Shown here: piece by piece, positions 10,069 to 21,494 of the stretch
Position numbering within the stretch: the first letter of the stretch is position 1
Layout of the letters: every line of letters starts with the position of its first letter
Assembly (NCBI GenBank): GCA_003586115.2
Contig: QVOM02000126.1
Location: 58,243,362-58,307,361, forward strand
Reading direction: 5' to 3'
Source of the DNA: Salvator merianae
Taxonomy: Eukaryota > Chordata > Lepidosauria > Squamata > Teiidae
DNA length: 64,000 nucleotides
Made by a program: the position numbers and the translations under genes
Notes under the pieces: model-generated
The model's input: only the letters and a program-made list of their open reading frames with translations
The model's database searches: none
What the model was told of the DNA's origin: nothing

Positions 10069-11614
10069 TATACACGGCTTTTTCCAGAGGCTCTACATTT
10101 AGCCATATTAACCTTGTAGCAACAGTTAACAGGGATCTTAAATTGCCCTAGTTCAATTTCCATATCTTGATGGAGGACTTGATGCACTTGGCATTCTTAA
10201 CACCAGAGAAGTCTGTTCAACGGTAGGCTTAAACATACATACTTTTCCTGTTGGATTTCCAGGGACAATTCTGGTTGGCAGCTGAATGGAGAAGTGGGGG
10301 CCAAATTCAGTATTCCATGCTTTCTTTGCAGCATGGTTCCACAGCTTGGCAGTGTAGATGTGCAGTGAAACTCAGGAGCATGGTCTGGTGTTCCACTCTC
10401 TCTGAGTGATGAAACAATTCTGGCTTCATCCAGATGGGGGAAATGTAGTACCAGTATGGCATCACTATGGTGGGATTGCCATACGTATCCGTGGCAGCCC
10501 CACCATACTTACAGTAGATCCCCTCTAAAATGTGCAGTAGCCTATTTTGGGAAAACCCAAATCTGATGGCAGTTTTTCCAGAAATAGCACTACAATTTAC
10601 CTTGTAGACAAAGCTGCCATCATTGCTCTGCCCACTGCACATGTGCATAGGCCGGAAAAGACAGCCGCACATGCTCAGTTGTCATGATCGCGCACTTCCG
10701 GGTATTTCCCTGGTGCAAAATACCCAGAAGTGTGAGGTCCCCCAAAATGCAGAGACAGGGTAGTAGACAACAGTCAATCATTCCAGAGGGGCTTTTCCCT
10801 GGAATATCATCAGTTTATGCTATATTTCGCCGGTGTCTGGAGCCAACTTCCCTTTAATAACTGAACGGGAATTTTATCATGAGTAGGTGCAATACCAGGA
10901 TCATGAATTAAAAGAAGGTCAAGAATGACAATACCCAATAGCACAAATACCTGTTCTGGATTTACAATAGACAAAGCACTAAGAAGGGTAAAAGGTAGAA
11001 AAGGATTATATATGGTGCCACCCATCTTTTGGATCAAGGGCTGTTTAAGACAAGCCAAGAATTACCATTAATACTAGCCATTAGCATTTAAGAACGGACA
11101 GAAGAGTCAGTTTCTGGTCTGTGTCCATTTTATATGCATGCATTTACAAATCCACCATGCCCTGTTTCTGTCTCACTCGGCATTTTTTAATCAGCATGAA
11201 AAGGCACATTTTTTATCAGTATTTTATGCTAACAATGAATTTTCTACGCATTTTAACTTAATATGCTGTTATTTTTAAAGTATTTTGATACTGTTTTTGT
11301 TGTGCTGCCTTGCAAAATTCAAGGAAGTGGAAAAGCCAAAGAATAACTGCTTTCCAGTTAGTGCATCGGTCCAGAAAGAGCAAATTGGACCAGGGTGCTT
11401 TAAAATGTGGACTCACCATCCTTATGAGTCCCATCCATAATAACTGTTGGTTGAGTCGGTGGATGATTCCACACTGATTGGTATACCAGAGCAGCAAGCA
11501 TACTAGAAACTTCCCTTCTGCATATTGATGCAATCTAAAGGAGGCAGGCATTCTATGAGGGCCAATGAATTTAACAGTCTGTTTGCCAAAATCTGCATGT
11601 GCTACATGGTGCGT
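10069..11614. other. Unassigned DNA, one long minus-strand open frame
   Basis: 10307-10672 is open for 121 codons on the minus strand. It has no recognisable domain, and stretches of G/C-rich and palindromic sequence (CGGGTATTTCCC / AAATACCC near 10698) suggest a DNA transposon rather than a gene. The rest is AT-rich and unassigned. Confidence 0.45.
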
Positions 11615-11761
11615 ACAGGGGACACTGGCGTAGCAAGGGGGGTGCGCGGGGGGCGGTGCGCACCGGGCGGCGCCTTGTTGGGGGCGGCGCCCGCCTTTGA
11701 GCTGGGCCCTCCCGCCCGCCCTGCGTCCGGTTGGCCTTTAGGCGGCTTACCGGCACGTCCG

Positions 11762-11860
11762 CCGCTCGCTCGCCCCGCCCGCCGCTCGCCTCGCTCGCTC
11801 GCCCCGCCCGCCGCTCGCTCGCTCGCTCGCCCCGCCCGCCGCTCGCTCGTTCGCTCGCTC
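11762..11860 (+). repeat. GC-rich minisatellite, ~29 bp period, inside the hAT element
   Basis: CGCCCCGCCCGCCGCTCGC recurs three times at about 29-30 bp spacing (about 11771, 11800 and 11828), linked by CTCG units. It is confined to the hAT copy and absent from the shorter copy at 8643, so it expanded within this lineage. Confidence 0.85.
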
Positions 11861-11915
11861 ACCGTGCCGGCTGGCGTGCGCGCGCACGGCCATCATTACG
11901 GTGGCAGCGGGAGTA

Positions 11916-11960
11916 GGCGTCCTGCAGGGCGGGGCGTCCTGCAGGGCGAGGCGTCCTGCT
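11916..11960 (+). repeat. 17-bp tandem repeat, 2.6 units
   Basis: GGCGTCCTGCAGGGCGG is repeated nearly exactly, then a partial third unit GGCGTCCTGC follows. It lies within the hAT element at 11623. Confidence 0.85.
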
Positions 11961-12022
11961 CAGCTGTCGCCGTTCGGTCCGCCCTGGGTGGCGGAACATA
12001 TAGCTACGCCGCTGACAGGGGA

Positions 12023-12450
12023 GTACACTCCTGGGCAGGAGGGCTTTCTCTGACCCAGAAATGGGATGGATGGCCAATTGTGGAGGCAGCATTTCCTGGC
12101 CTGCATTAATTTCAAGGCCAGGGAAAGAGAGTTCCCCGGCATCAAAGCTTCTGTGTGGGAACATTTTGCTAGGCCCCAGAAGTCAGCCATTTTCAGTGCC
12201 TGGTGAAATGCTGCCAAGATCCAATGTGCCATGCAGGCCAGTCCTGCCCCTGCTGTCCTTCTTCATGGTGGCAGCAGAAGCAAACCTGTCCTGTACTATA
12301 TTTCCACTCTGCAATGAGAGCACTCTCAGGAGTGCATTCCACCCTGGCAATGGGTTGGGCGCTGGTGACTTGCAGTTACCACACTCCAAGTCATCATTTT
12401 GTACATGGGGGCATGTGGTCACCACATGCCAGATATCCTTCTGGCACAGC
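12023..12450. repeat. Family Y dispersed repeat (related segment at 20450)
   Basis: The stretch ends with CATGTGGTCACCACATGCC and CCTTCTGGCACAGCC. Similar sequence (CATGTGGTCACCACACTCC, then TCTTCTGGTGTAGCC) lies at 20548-20630. The GTGGTCACCAC palindrome is shared. The class is unknown and the ends are not defined. Confidence 0.35.
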
Positions 12451-12796
12451 CAAAAGGACCATGTGAATTTTGCCTTTGCCTTTTCTTTTTAATATGATTA
12501 TTTTTCTCCCTTCCATCTGTTGAAGAATAAAGGTCCAGACTAATTTCAAGAGAACACCCAACTTGATTATCCTCCGAAAGAGGAGTCTTGGTCTGGACAG
12601 AGTTCCAGGACAGTATCATCTCATGATATTCATGCACTTTTAGCTGGGTCATCAATTACACATGCAATAACCTTTACATTCATTGGCTGCAGTCTTTCTC
12701 TTACAGAGGCCTTGAACTGTTCCAGTTTTCAGTGTGCTAAGTCTTTTGCTGCTCATTTTCCCTGAGTAAACGATTAACTCTTTGCTTGCTTTTCAC

Positions 12797-12842
12797 CCTT
12801 CCTTCCTTCCTTCCTTCCTTCCTTCCTTCCTTCCTTCCTTCT
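12797..12842 (+). repeat. (CCTT)n microsatellite
   Basis: About eleven uninterrupted CCTT units. Confidence 0.98.
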
Positions 12843-14930
12843 TACAATCAGTTCAACAACAATCACCTCATCATTGCATCAATATAATCTTTTTTATATG
12901 TTTCATGCTAAATCCAAAGGCAGCTTTTTATGTTCTCAATGTCATATTGTCATGATAAAATAAAAATAACATAAAAACTCTGTATCATTAAATAAAGGCA
13001 AAGGTGTATTATATAGAATATTGTCACAGCTAAATTCTGCAGTAGCATCATCAACAACTGGTAAACATTATAGGCAAAGTGACAATGATTTAAAGTTGTC
13101 ATATACTTTTGCTTAGATTTTTTGAAATCTTTGTGCTTTTTTCTCTTTTTCTTTTTCTCTTATCATGCCTTGGACCATAAATAAATTTATAAACAGATAT
13201 AATTAAGTGAAGTTTTATTTAAAAATATACATACATGCAGGTTTATCCAAACATCAATCCCACATTGTTGAAGAAGATCTACGTCTACACACACAAAATT
13301 GCAGCCTTAATTATGTAGAAGTGTGAATGTAAGCAAGAACTGTTTTACTAGCTCACATTCTATATCTAAATGGCAGTATAATGGCAGTTTTGATGTTACA
13401 TACCTTATAACGTTACTGAAATCTAGAGAGCCTTAAGCATTTTCCACTGAAAACAACCATCTGGAAAATATATGCATACGTGCATCGTATACTATATATG
13501 CCTACACAGGTGGAAGTGATTAGTTTCTGTGAGCTTTAGGTGCCCCCTAGTGGAAAAGACCTACAAATGTTGCGTCTAAGAAATGCACGCGAAATCAGCT
13601 TGGTAAAGTTGAAATTCCTGTATCTACCATTGAGAAAGATCTTTATTATGGTCAACCAAAGTGCCACAGATAGTTAGCAACTTTTGTAGTTCTCCAGTTC
13701 TTTTGCTCAGAGTAGATGTGAAGTAAAATGGGGGGTCAAGTGAGAGAGGTAAAGGCCAGCATTTAATGGAAGCCCTGAAGCCTGCATTTGTCCACAACCA
13801 AATGATGAAACTCCTGGATTGGGGTGTGTGTGTGTGTGCCTCCAGTATGGAAAACCATGCTTACCAAGTCCAGAGCAAGACACCATCTTAAACTGGGATG
13901 GTTTAGCTTTGGCTTAACCTGAGATGTTGTTAAATACAGCTCTTAGTAATACTATCTGGAGAGCCAGGCAAACCACCTCTTTCTTCAACCGGGGTACAGA
14001 TGAAACAGGGAGGAACAGTTAGCTAAAGACTTCCAGGATGACAGGAAGGAGACAGGGAAGGGACTGCATACGTGGAGACACAGTCTGTTCATATCCCAGC
14101 TTGCTGAGCAGGTAGTGGGAGTCCAAACTGAGACCTAATGGTTACAGAATGAAGATCTTCATCCTCTCTTTCTGTCCACCAGACTCTATGCATTTTGTTT
14201 CCTCTCCGATCTAAAAAAGGTATCTGAAAAAAATAGGACCTTGCTTGTTGACCTGTGACATTTCAGTTAACCAAAACTGGTTTTGCATAAAAAAAAAAAA
14301 AGATTCAAAAACAGTTTGGGCTAATTTGTTTTTGCATCAAAAAAATAAAAGGAAGGTTGAGCAAGGAGAGGTGAAGTTATGGAACGATTCTTTTTTATAA
14401 AGCAGTTCACTGTTCCTTATATATTCCACGAGGAAATGGATCCCGAGAGTAATTTAAGAACCGCTGGCTACATGCACAGTAGTCACCAGTGAACTGGGAC
14501 CACCAAGGCAGTGGCTTTAGAAGCTTTCCTTTGGCTTTCTTGCTCTCTGTATTCTGATCCACAGCAGATCAACATGCAGGCCACAGAGATCAAACGAAGG
14601 CCACTACCCTTGCCAAAGCGTTCTCTGGGTTGCCGCTGCAAATATGTATAGATAAACATATTACATTTGACATCTTCTGCTGGTCCAGTAAATGATCTCC
14701 AACAATTCTCAGAAGATGCAATATGTCTGGGCCTTGGTCATAGCTTATATTGCCTGAAAACCATACTTGTACCACTTTGACTTCCTGGAGGATAAGGAGA
14801 GCATAAATATAACATAATGAGTACCTAGCCCAAAGTAGGCTAGCAAAAAAATGTAAGGCTGAGTTGCTATACATACAGTTCATACATTCATATTGCAACC
14901 TACTGTATGGTTCTATGCACTCAGAAGTCC
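12843..14930. other. AT-rich non-repetitive DNA
   Basis: About 2 kb with no recognised repeat apart from a short (GT)n near 13832 and a poly(A) run near 14289. Sequence complexity is ordinary and no coding signal is seen. Confidence 0.5.
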
Positions 14931-14932
14931 TA

Positions 14933-15254
14933 GGACCTGTTTGCACTTTCCAGCTTAGAATGGTAGAAGCTGGAACAGACCCGGCAATGTGGCGGCCATC
15001 TGCAGAAGGCTGGAACAGCCCAGAACCAGGCTTCCAGCACTCTCAGTGTGAATGCTGGTCTGCCTCCCATGACAGCTGTTCCATGCAGTCCAGTTGTTCC
15101 TAGTACAGCTGTGGACAGTGATTTAGCTGTCCTCAGCTAGTAGCATTCGGGAGTGTCTGCAGATGCTCCTGAGTGCTAGGACCTCCTCAAAACGAGGATG
15201 CACTGTGGTAGTGAGTGTCCAGACGTTTGTTAGCACCAAAGTGTGAACAGGCCC
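14933..15254 (+). mobile_element. Family A TIR element, short copy
   Basis: The left end GACCTGTTTGCACTTTCC and the right end AAAGTGTGAACAGGCC are inverted repeats of each other over about 15 bp with few mismatches. After the left end comes CTTAGAATGG, also present in the copies at 18030 and 56449. It is about 320 bp with no coding capacity. I see no convincing 8-bp duplication, so the hAT assignment rests on end similarity only. Confidence 0.65.
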
Positions 15255-15906
15255 CTAAAGTGATGGTGTGGCTTAGTCCTCAGTTTGTGTACCTAGAATG
15301 ACATCTGTAGCAACCTGAGCAAAACAAGCAACCCTTCCTGTAATCTTTTTGACATTTAGCTAGAGAGTTTCAGAGGACAAGCAATACCTTTTAACAAAAC
15401 TATACATAAGTATTCATCTGACAGCCTTGGCTAATGTTGCATCTTCCTCATAGATTGCTTCAATATGTCACAGTCCTATACCACCAGTTTGTCCATCTTT
15501 CCTGTGCCAATATTCCCCCCCCCCCTTTCTCCAACCTTTGCATCTGGAAGCAATGATCTTAATATTCTCCTTCTACCTCCTACATGAGCAATGCCACAAA
15601 GAAAGTAGCAATCCTGTAAACTGTGCCGCTCCCGGGGGATGAATTTGAGATTGACATTGCCTTGCTAAGTTCGACTCAGATTCATGTAAAAACAAATTTT
15701 CCACTGTAGCCCCGATGGACATGCAGAACTGTGGGGGAAGTTGAGTACGATTTGACAACCGTGGAGGCTTATATCAGTTTCTTGACTTTTAAAGGCAGTA
15801 GGCTTAACAGAAAAATGGCAATATATGATGTGCTTCTTTTGGGCACGGCACAAAGGATGAAAATATTTACTCTCATAAGATGCTTTCCCCCCTCCTTTGC
15901 TTTTAG
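15255..15906. other. Unassigned DNA
   Basis: Contains a C-tract near 15518. No repeat family or coding homology is recognised. Confidence 0.45.
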
Positions 15907-16060
15907 TTGTCTGGAGGTTACTGACAAAATAGGGAGCAGATGTGTATCACAAACAGCAGAATTCTATTTTGAGTTGTCTCCCTCTAGCTTCACATGGGCA
16001 CATGGAGGGACTGTTGGAAACAAAGTCAGAGGCTGCATCTATGTGACAAATCTGAGGTGA
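15907..16060 (+). other. Candidate exon (very weak)
   Basis: A strong pyrimidine tract and AG (TCCTTTGCTTTTAG, ending 15906) precede about 150 nt that are open in one frame. The frame ends at TGA in a GAG|GTGACC context, a poor donor. The translation has no recognised domain. It may only be a chance acceptor-like sequence. Confidence 0.12.
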
Positions 16061-16792
16061 CCCTTAGTCACTGGGAGTAGAGTAGCCACACATCCCTGCT
16101 CCAGGGATGGTCACCTCCTGCCCAAATGTCCAAAATAAAAAAAACAATCCAGCTTACCCAAGAGTGAGATAAATGACTCTCAGCGCCCCTTCTAGGTGGA
16201 GACTGTTATCCAGACAGTCTTGGCCCAATGGCTGGAGTTCCAGCCACCATGCAGACACACAGATTTTTGGCTATTGCCGGCAACCCTCTGCCTGCAGATT
16301 GGTGCTGGTGGCCTCAAAGAGCTACCTCGGAACTGCAAAGGTATGAGCTGTGCCTCTACAGACATTGTGGCAGTGCCTCATTGCCACATTCAGCAGCCCG
16401 TGTAGGTGAAGACTTAAATTCATGAAAAAGAGCTATTTAGGGAGAACTGATCACTCTAGTTGAAAACCTTGACTCAGGGGACGGAGGGGATCTCTGCTGA
16501 TCCTGATGTAAGGGGCAGGAAGTCTCCCCTACCCATCAGTATCATGCCTAGGGATTCTCTCACTGCAATTTTGACACGTGGGGACATCAGGGAGAATGCT
16601 GCCTATTTAAGAGGAGTGCTTCCTCCATTGATCTGAAGAGAGAAAAGTGCTACGCTTGTAGTGTTCTTCTATCTTCCTACATGGAAACTTCCTAGGAAAG
16701 AAAGATATAAAGGGAAGGAAGTCTCCACTTGTTGATTACAAGATGGTGCAGCCTCTTGCCAGGTAGATGGGAAATAGAGTAGCTATTGGGGC
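16061..16792. other. Unassigned DNA
   Basis: No repeat family or coding homology is recognised. Confidence 0.45.
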
Positions 16793-17230
16793 TGTTTCCA
16801 CACTACATGGACTGTTTCGGCTCACTTAGTGCAGCCCACTGAGTCTGCTCAATTCTGGGCCAGACTAGCAGTAGCCCACTCCATGGGCTGTCTGCAGTTG
16901 GATAGCCCATGCCACCCCCATTCAACCCTGGCCTGATGGCCAGGCTGGGCCTTCATAGAGCCAGGAACAAAAGTTCCTGGCTTTCCTATTTCCCAGACAA
17001 AGCCTTTTCACTGATACATCCACTTTCTGTGATGCTTCCTTGTGAGCCAATGAAAAGGATCCCCCCCATGGTATACCAACCCATGAGGTGGTGTTTTCCA
17101 CATGACCTCTGTGGTCTGGTATTCTGACAATGGTCCATGAGTGGATCAGGTATACCAGTAGACAGAGATAGGGTGCCAAAATGGCAGCCTATCCCAGTCC
17201 ATCACTTTGTTCGGTGTGGACAATGCATTC
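16793..17230 (-). mobile_element. Family X TIR element
   Basis: It starts with GGCTGTTTCCACACTACATGG, the family terminal motif. The interior holds the shared core (minus strand: GCCAGGAACTTTTGTTCCTGG). The block TGGTATACCAACCCATGAGG followed by CCTCTGTGGTCTGGTAT aligns well with 36829-36890. It is non-coding. Its right end is unclear, and related DNA continues beyond 17230. Confidence 0.6.
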
Positions 17231-17960
17231 TAAGGATGAGGCTTTGCTGGTTCTCACTACGGTGTGGATGCCAGAGGCCTGTACTGGAAGGTGGTCTGGT
17301 CTGTTGCCCAGTGCAGAAAGGGGTTCAGGCTTGTTTCCTAGAGCACCTTCTGAGCACTGAGAGGTTGTGCCACGTCATTTCCCATAAGGCTTCCAAGAGA
17401 ATTGTGCCTTTCCTTTACCCATCTTTAGAAAGGAGTACAAGCTTTCCTAAACAGTCCTTTGCATTTTAAAGCTAAGGGAAGGACATGCCCAAGGAAACTA
17501 TGGCTTCATAGCAGGCTGATGGGGCAACTCATACGATGCACATGCAAGCTGTCCCTGAGGCAAGAGGTCCAGTGAAGATACCCTGTGCACCTTGCCACCT
17601 CTAAATCCTACGAGGTGTGGAATATTTTGGGGCTGTACCAAAAATAACCCCAGAAGTTGGCTACTTTCAGTCCAATGGAGAAATGGCCTGCCCCAAAACC
17701 AGCCCAGTAAGTCACTTCCTTCCTTCTCCACCACTATACAAGGAGGGTCAGAAGGTGCTTTAGGAAGTGACATCCACCCTGAGAGTTGCCAAAGCAGGAT
17801 TTCAGTTGGGTTGACTCCTGGGGTGGCTGGGGTAGCTCAGGAGCCAGTTGGAGTGGGCATGTAAAAACACAACAACACAGGGACATTCAGATGTTTGGGT
17901 GCCCTGCTTCTAGGCTAGAGTGCCCGTGTGGATGCGATCTATACCTTTGTCCTACATGAC
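17231..17960. repeat. Probable further TIR-element debris
   Basis: Scattered short matches to X-type sequence (GGGGCTGTACC near 17631, and CCCGTGTGGATGC near 17920, which resembles an inverted terminal motif). No clean element can be delimited. No coding signal is seen. Confidence 0.35.
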
Positions 17961-18029
17961 AAGTAGTGCCACTATACTTTAAAAGTATTTAGAAGATTCT
18001 CATTTGCAATAGTTGCACAGGAAAGGCAA

Positions 18030-18478
18030 TGGATGTTTTCACATTTTCCACTTTAGAATGGGATAATTATCCCATTCTAAGGTAGACTGGACCATGCAGT
18101 GCAGACACTGTCTACACTGCGGGGCTCTAGATTAGAATACCAGCAGGACAGCAGCATTCACACTGCAGATGCTGGTAACCTGCTCCTGAACTTCACCATG
18201 ACAGTGGCTGGGAAGTGTCTAGCTGCTGCCATGGTGACTGGCAGTGCCACAGATTGCACAGGTGCACATAGGCACAGTCACATGATCACACAGTTACAGC
18301 TGTGGCGTGCTGCCCAGCCATCCTTTCGCACCCAGAAGCAGGTGTGAATGCACTTGACCGGGAGCAGGATAGCTGCTCCCAGTCAAGCTGTGGAACACAA
18401 TTTAGTGCTCCACAGCTAGCTGTGATCAGGAGCAGCTGTAGTCCTTGACACTCATTAGTTTAAAGTGTGAAAAGGCCC
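18030..18478 (+). mobile_element. Family A TIR element, long copy
   Basis: The left end reads TTTTCACATTTTCCACTTTAG, then AATGGGATAATTATCCCATT. The right end reads TTTAAAGTGTGAAAAGGCCC, an inverted match of the left. The body aligns with 56449-56895 throughout (GGATAATTATCC, ACACTGC, TACCAGC, GTGGAACACAA/TTTAGTGCTCCACAGC, GATCAGGAGCAGCTGTAGTC). It carries no transposase. Confidence 0.75.
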
Positions 18479-19399
18479 AAAGATTCCGCCTGTAGAACTA
18501 TTAAGATTTACATTATGAAGTAAAGGTGTTATGCTTAGTTCTATACCTTTGGACCACTATAAGGACCACTGTTTGCACCATTCCATGCTCTGGTCAGTTG
18601 GAAAGGCTGTACTTGTCTTCCAAAAGCACAATTTAACTGCCTTGATTGTGGCATCTTCCTGAAATACACTCCTAAACAAAAACTACCTGCTTCTTTCTTC
18701 TTTATTTGGCCCTATGGCAACAGTTAATTTCTTCTCCCTCTCAGCAAGTGACTATGCCCATAAGGGCTATACACTCACTAACTTAGAGCTAAGTCCATTC
18801 TCCCTTCCTCCTTCACATGTGTTTCAGCTCAGGGTTGGCTACTGTGTGTATAATCCCCGATGTTCAGTGGAATCAGCTTTCATGTGGTTTTGTGCAGAAT
18901 GGCATCTTTATAGTGTCTCATTATCCACAAGCTCTACCTTTTCTGATGCTTGGGATCACTTTCTTTTCAGCTGGCCTGCCCTCTGGCCCATCAGAGGCCC
19001 CAGTGGATACCAATCACCATCACTTTTTTTTTTTTTTTTTTGCCTTGAAAACAAATTCCCACCATTGCTGGGGCTGAACATTTTCCTCTCCTGCTTTTTT
19101 ATAATGTTTTTATGGTGCCTTGTTATGTCAGGTTTGTAAATTTTTAGGAGTCAGTTGCATTTTATATTGAGATCGTATCTTTATGAAGTGCCTTGAAATG
19201 CCAAAGTTGGAGGAATAAGACATGGGTTTCACAAAGGATTCTCATTGACTGCTATAGGAAACATCATGTTGGATTGTTTCTACTGTTGATCAGATCCAGC
19301 AGGGTTCCTCCTAGACATTAGAATATACATTTCCAGTGCAATCATTTGCATTTATTCTCAGCAATGTGCCATATTGAATTCAATTGGCTTGTTCCCAGG
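18479..19399. other. Unassigned DNA with a poly(T) tract
   Basis: A T18 run sits at about 19024-19041. An open frame at 18714-19139 crosses it, which argues against coding. No repeat family is recognised. Confidence 0.5.
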
Positions 19400-19880
19400 C
19401 AAACAGGTGCAAGATTAGCAGTTTCCCACTGCACGGGCTATCCTGTGCTACACTGACCTGTACGAGGTGGACTGGTCCATGGTGGGCCAGGCTACCAGTA
19501 GCCTACTCCAAGCCTGCTTTGGAGGCTGGGAGTGAAAGCTCCTGGCCTTCAAAGTTGCCAGTTGTGGCTTTTTTTGGCTGGTGCCAAAAGTGGTGCATTT
19601 CCAGCACCACTTTTGCTGGGTGCCCAACCAAAATGAAATCAGGCTTGATATACTGGGCCATGGCCATGTGCTGTCCACAAGCAAACTACTGTGGTCTGGT
19701 ATACCACAGTAGAACACTTGTGGACTTGGAACAGGATATGATTCCATGGCCTCATCCTGTGTGATTGTACCAGTCTACTGGGGGAGGGGGAGGGCCTCTC
19801 AATACATCAGTACATTATGGAGATGACACATTCTACGGGCCACACTGGTCCAGTCATTGTGGAATGCTGATTTGATTCAG
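19400..19880 (-). mobile_element. Family X TIR element
   Basis: It carries the X core on the minus strand (plus: GGGAGTGAAAGCTCCTGGCC, then TTCAAAG) and the internal block CTGTGGTCTGGTATACCACAG near 19690. The ends CAGTTTCCCACTGC (left) and CATTGTGGAATGCTG (right) are loosely inverted. A hairpin-like AAAGTGGTGC/GCACCACTTT lies near 19585-19613. Confidence 0.55.
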
Positions 19881-21494
19881 CAGGAAGGAGGGCTATTTGC
19901 CCACCCCATGCATCCCTCCTAATATTTAAACGGACAAATACAGACAATTATTGATAACAGTCCATGCAGTTATAGCAAAAGGCTGGAAAGATGCAACAAA
20001 ATGGAACATAGATAAATAATATTATTATTTGGCGGAATATATGACTTTTGACTTTATGAGAGAGAGAGAAGAGAAGTGTACAATAGATACATTCAAAAAC
20101 CATGATGGGCAGAATATTAGGATCCTGTGATGTTGAAAATCTTGCAGCCAGTAATGTGGTCAAAAAGGTTATAGGTACCGGTTCTGTTATGCAAAATGAA
20201 AGTCACTAAACATCAGTTCAGAGAAGGGAAAGTTAGGGAAGAGGGTAAGCAATATATGTATTGAATTTAAGGCTGTAAACAAAGTTTGGTTATTGTTAAG
20301 TTTGTGTCTTATACAGAGCGGAAGCAAATTATATATTAAATGCATCTTGGTTTGTAAAGTTTGCACAGGCTAGGGAATACAAGTTCCTTGGCATCAGAGT
20401 TTCCAGCCTGAACCATTACCTAAAGCATAGGAAATGGTGGCAGAAGCCCATCGTTTTCAGAACTTCAGATATAGCAACAAACAGCAGGAGTGGAGGGAGG
20501 TCAGTCCGGGTTCCTCCCTCAGGAGCAAGATGGCCCCTGGATGGGTGCAGTGACATGTGGTCACCACACTCCCGGTGCACAGTGATGTGTAGTCACTGCA
20601 CTCCTGGCACTCTTCTGGTGTAGCCTCACATGGCCTGGCAGAACCTGCCTGAATGAACAAACAAAGCTTTTTCTTTTGCTCTCATGCTAGCTCAGCAACC
20701 TTAGTGGATAAATGTGACACTTGCAAAAACTGTGAAGAACGGGGGAAATAAAAAGAACCTTAATCACATTTCCCTTTGTGAATAAATTTGCAGGAGTGTG
20801 CTTATGTGCAGTCATATGTGGGTGCGCTGCACGATCAGTTGCCAAAATGTGTTGGTAGCAGCCCAGCCATTATAGATTTTCTGAAAGATGCTAATCTAAA
20901 AGCAGCCTACTGAGCTTATATATCAGGGCTGACCTTTATTTAACCTGTGTTCTTGGCACCAAGCAGAGAATTTGACAATGCTGAATCCGAAAGTCCAAAC
21001 ATCCCAAGACATTAGATGGAATCACCAATTTATTTAAACCACAAGGGCTTTTAAGAATAATACTGAGTTGAGAGGCTTAGATCTGACACAGCTTGGAGTG
21101 TGGATTTGTGAGCCTGAAAAACTTGTCTCTGAAATGATGTCTCCGTGCACTGTGGTTAACCTCTTTCTGGCAAATTAGTTTGTGACCTGAGAACAGTTAA
21201 ACAGAACTGTGAAGATATCATGACAAGGTTATGTTGAGTGGGTTTTCCCCCTCATCCCTATTTTATAGCATCAGGTTTCTCATATATTTGCAAGGAAACT
21301 TGTCACTTCTCAGCTATTCTACTTATTTCTTTTGAGTATATTCTTCAGAATCTTTGTGTCTGTGTGTGTGTGTGTGTCTGCAGACCTTCTCCACCCCCAC
21401 TTGATTTTGACTGCACAATATTATTGGTCATTTATACCACAGTTCTAGTTCGGAATCCTATATCACCTATTAGACAATAAATCAAAATCAACAG
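19881..21494. other. Unassigned DNA with family Y segment and a (TG)n
   Basis: 20450-20660 resembles 12200-12440 (see family Y). A (TG)n microsatellite lies at 21353-21378. The remainder is AT-rich without recognised content. Confidence 0.4.

Larger units (their letters stand above)
11623..12014 (+). mobile_element. Short non-autonomous hAT element with perfect 8-bp TSD (copy 2)
   Basis: The 392 bp element begins CACTGGCGTAGC and ends GCTACGCCGCTG, giving imperfect inverted ends (CACTGGCGTAGC against CAGCGGCGTAGC). The 8-bp duplication ACAGGGGA lies exactly on both sides (11615-11622 and 12015-12022), the hAT signature. It shares its right end (GTGGC, a short spacer, AGCTACGCNGCTG) with the copy at 8643. 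The interior is extremely GC-rich and holds two small tandem arrays. A 194-codon open frame running through it is Ala/Arg/Pro-rich low complexity and should not be annotated as a protein. Confidence 0.9.

Noticed and set aside
10307..10672. 121-codon minus-strand open frame as a gene
   Set aside because: No domain, no splice context and no conserved composition. Nearby inverted sequence suggests a transposon.
11525..12109. 194-codon plus-strand open frame
   Set aside because: It is Ala/Arg/Pro-rich low complexity from CGCTCG arrays in a hAT element with exact target duplications. Equally open frames exist on the other strand.
15907..16060. Confident exon call
   Set aside because: The acceptor is good but the donor is poor, and the translation has no recognisable domain. 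Kept only as a very weak candidate.
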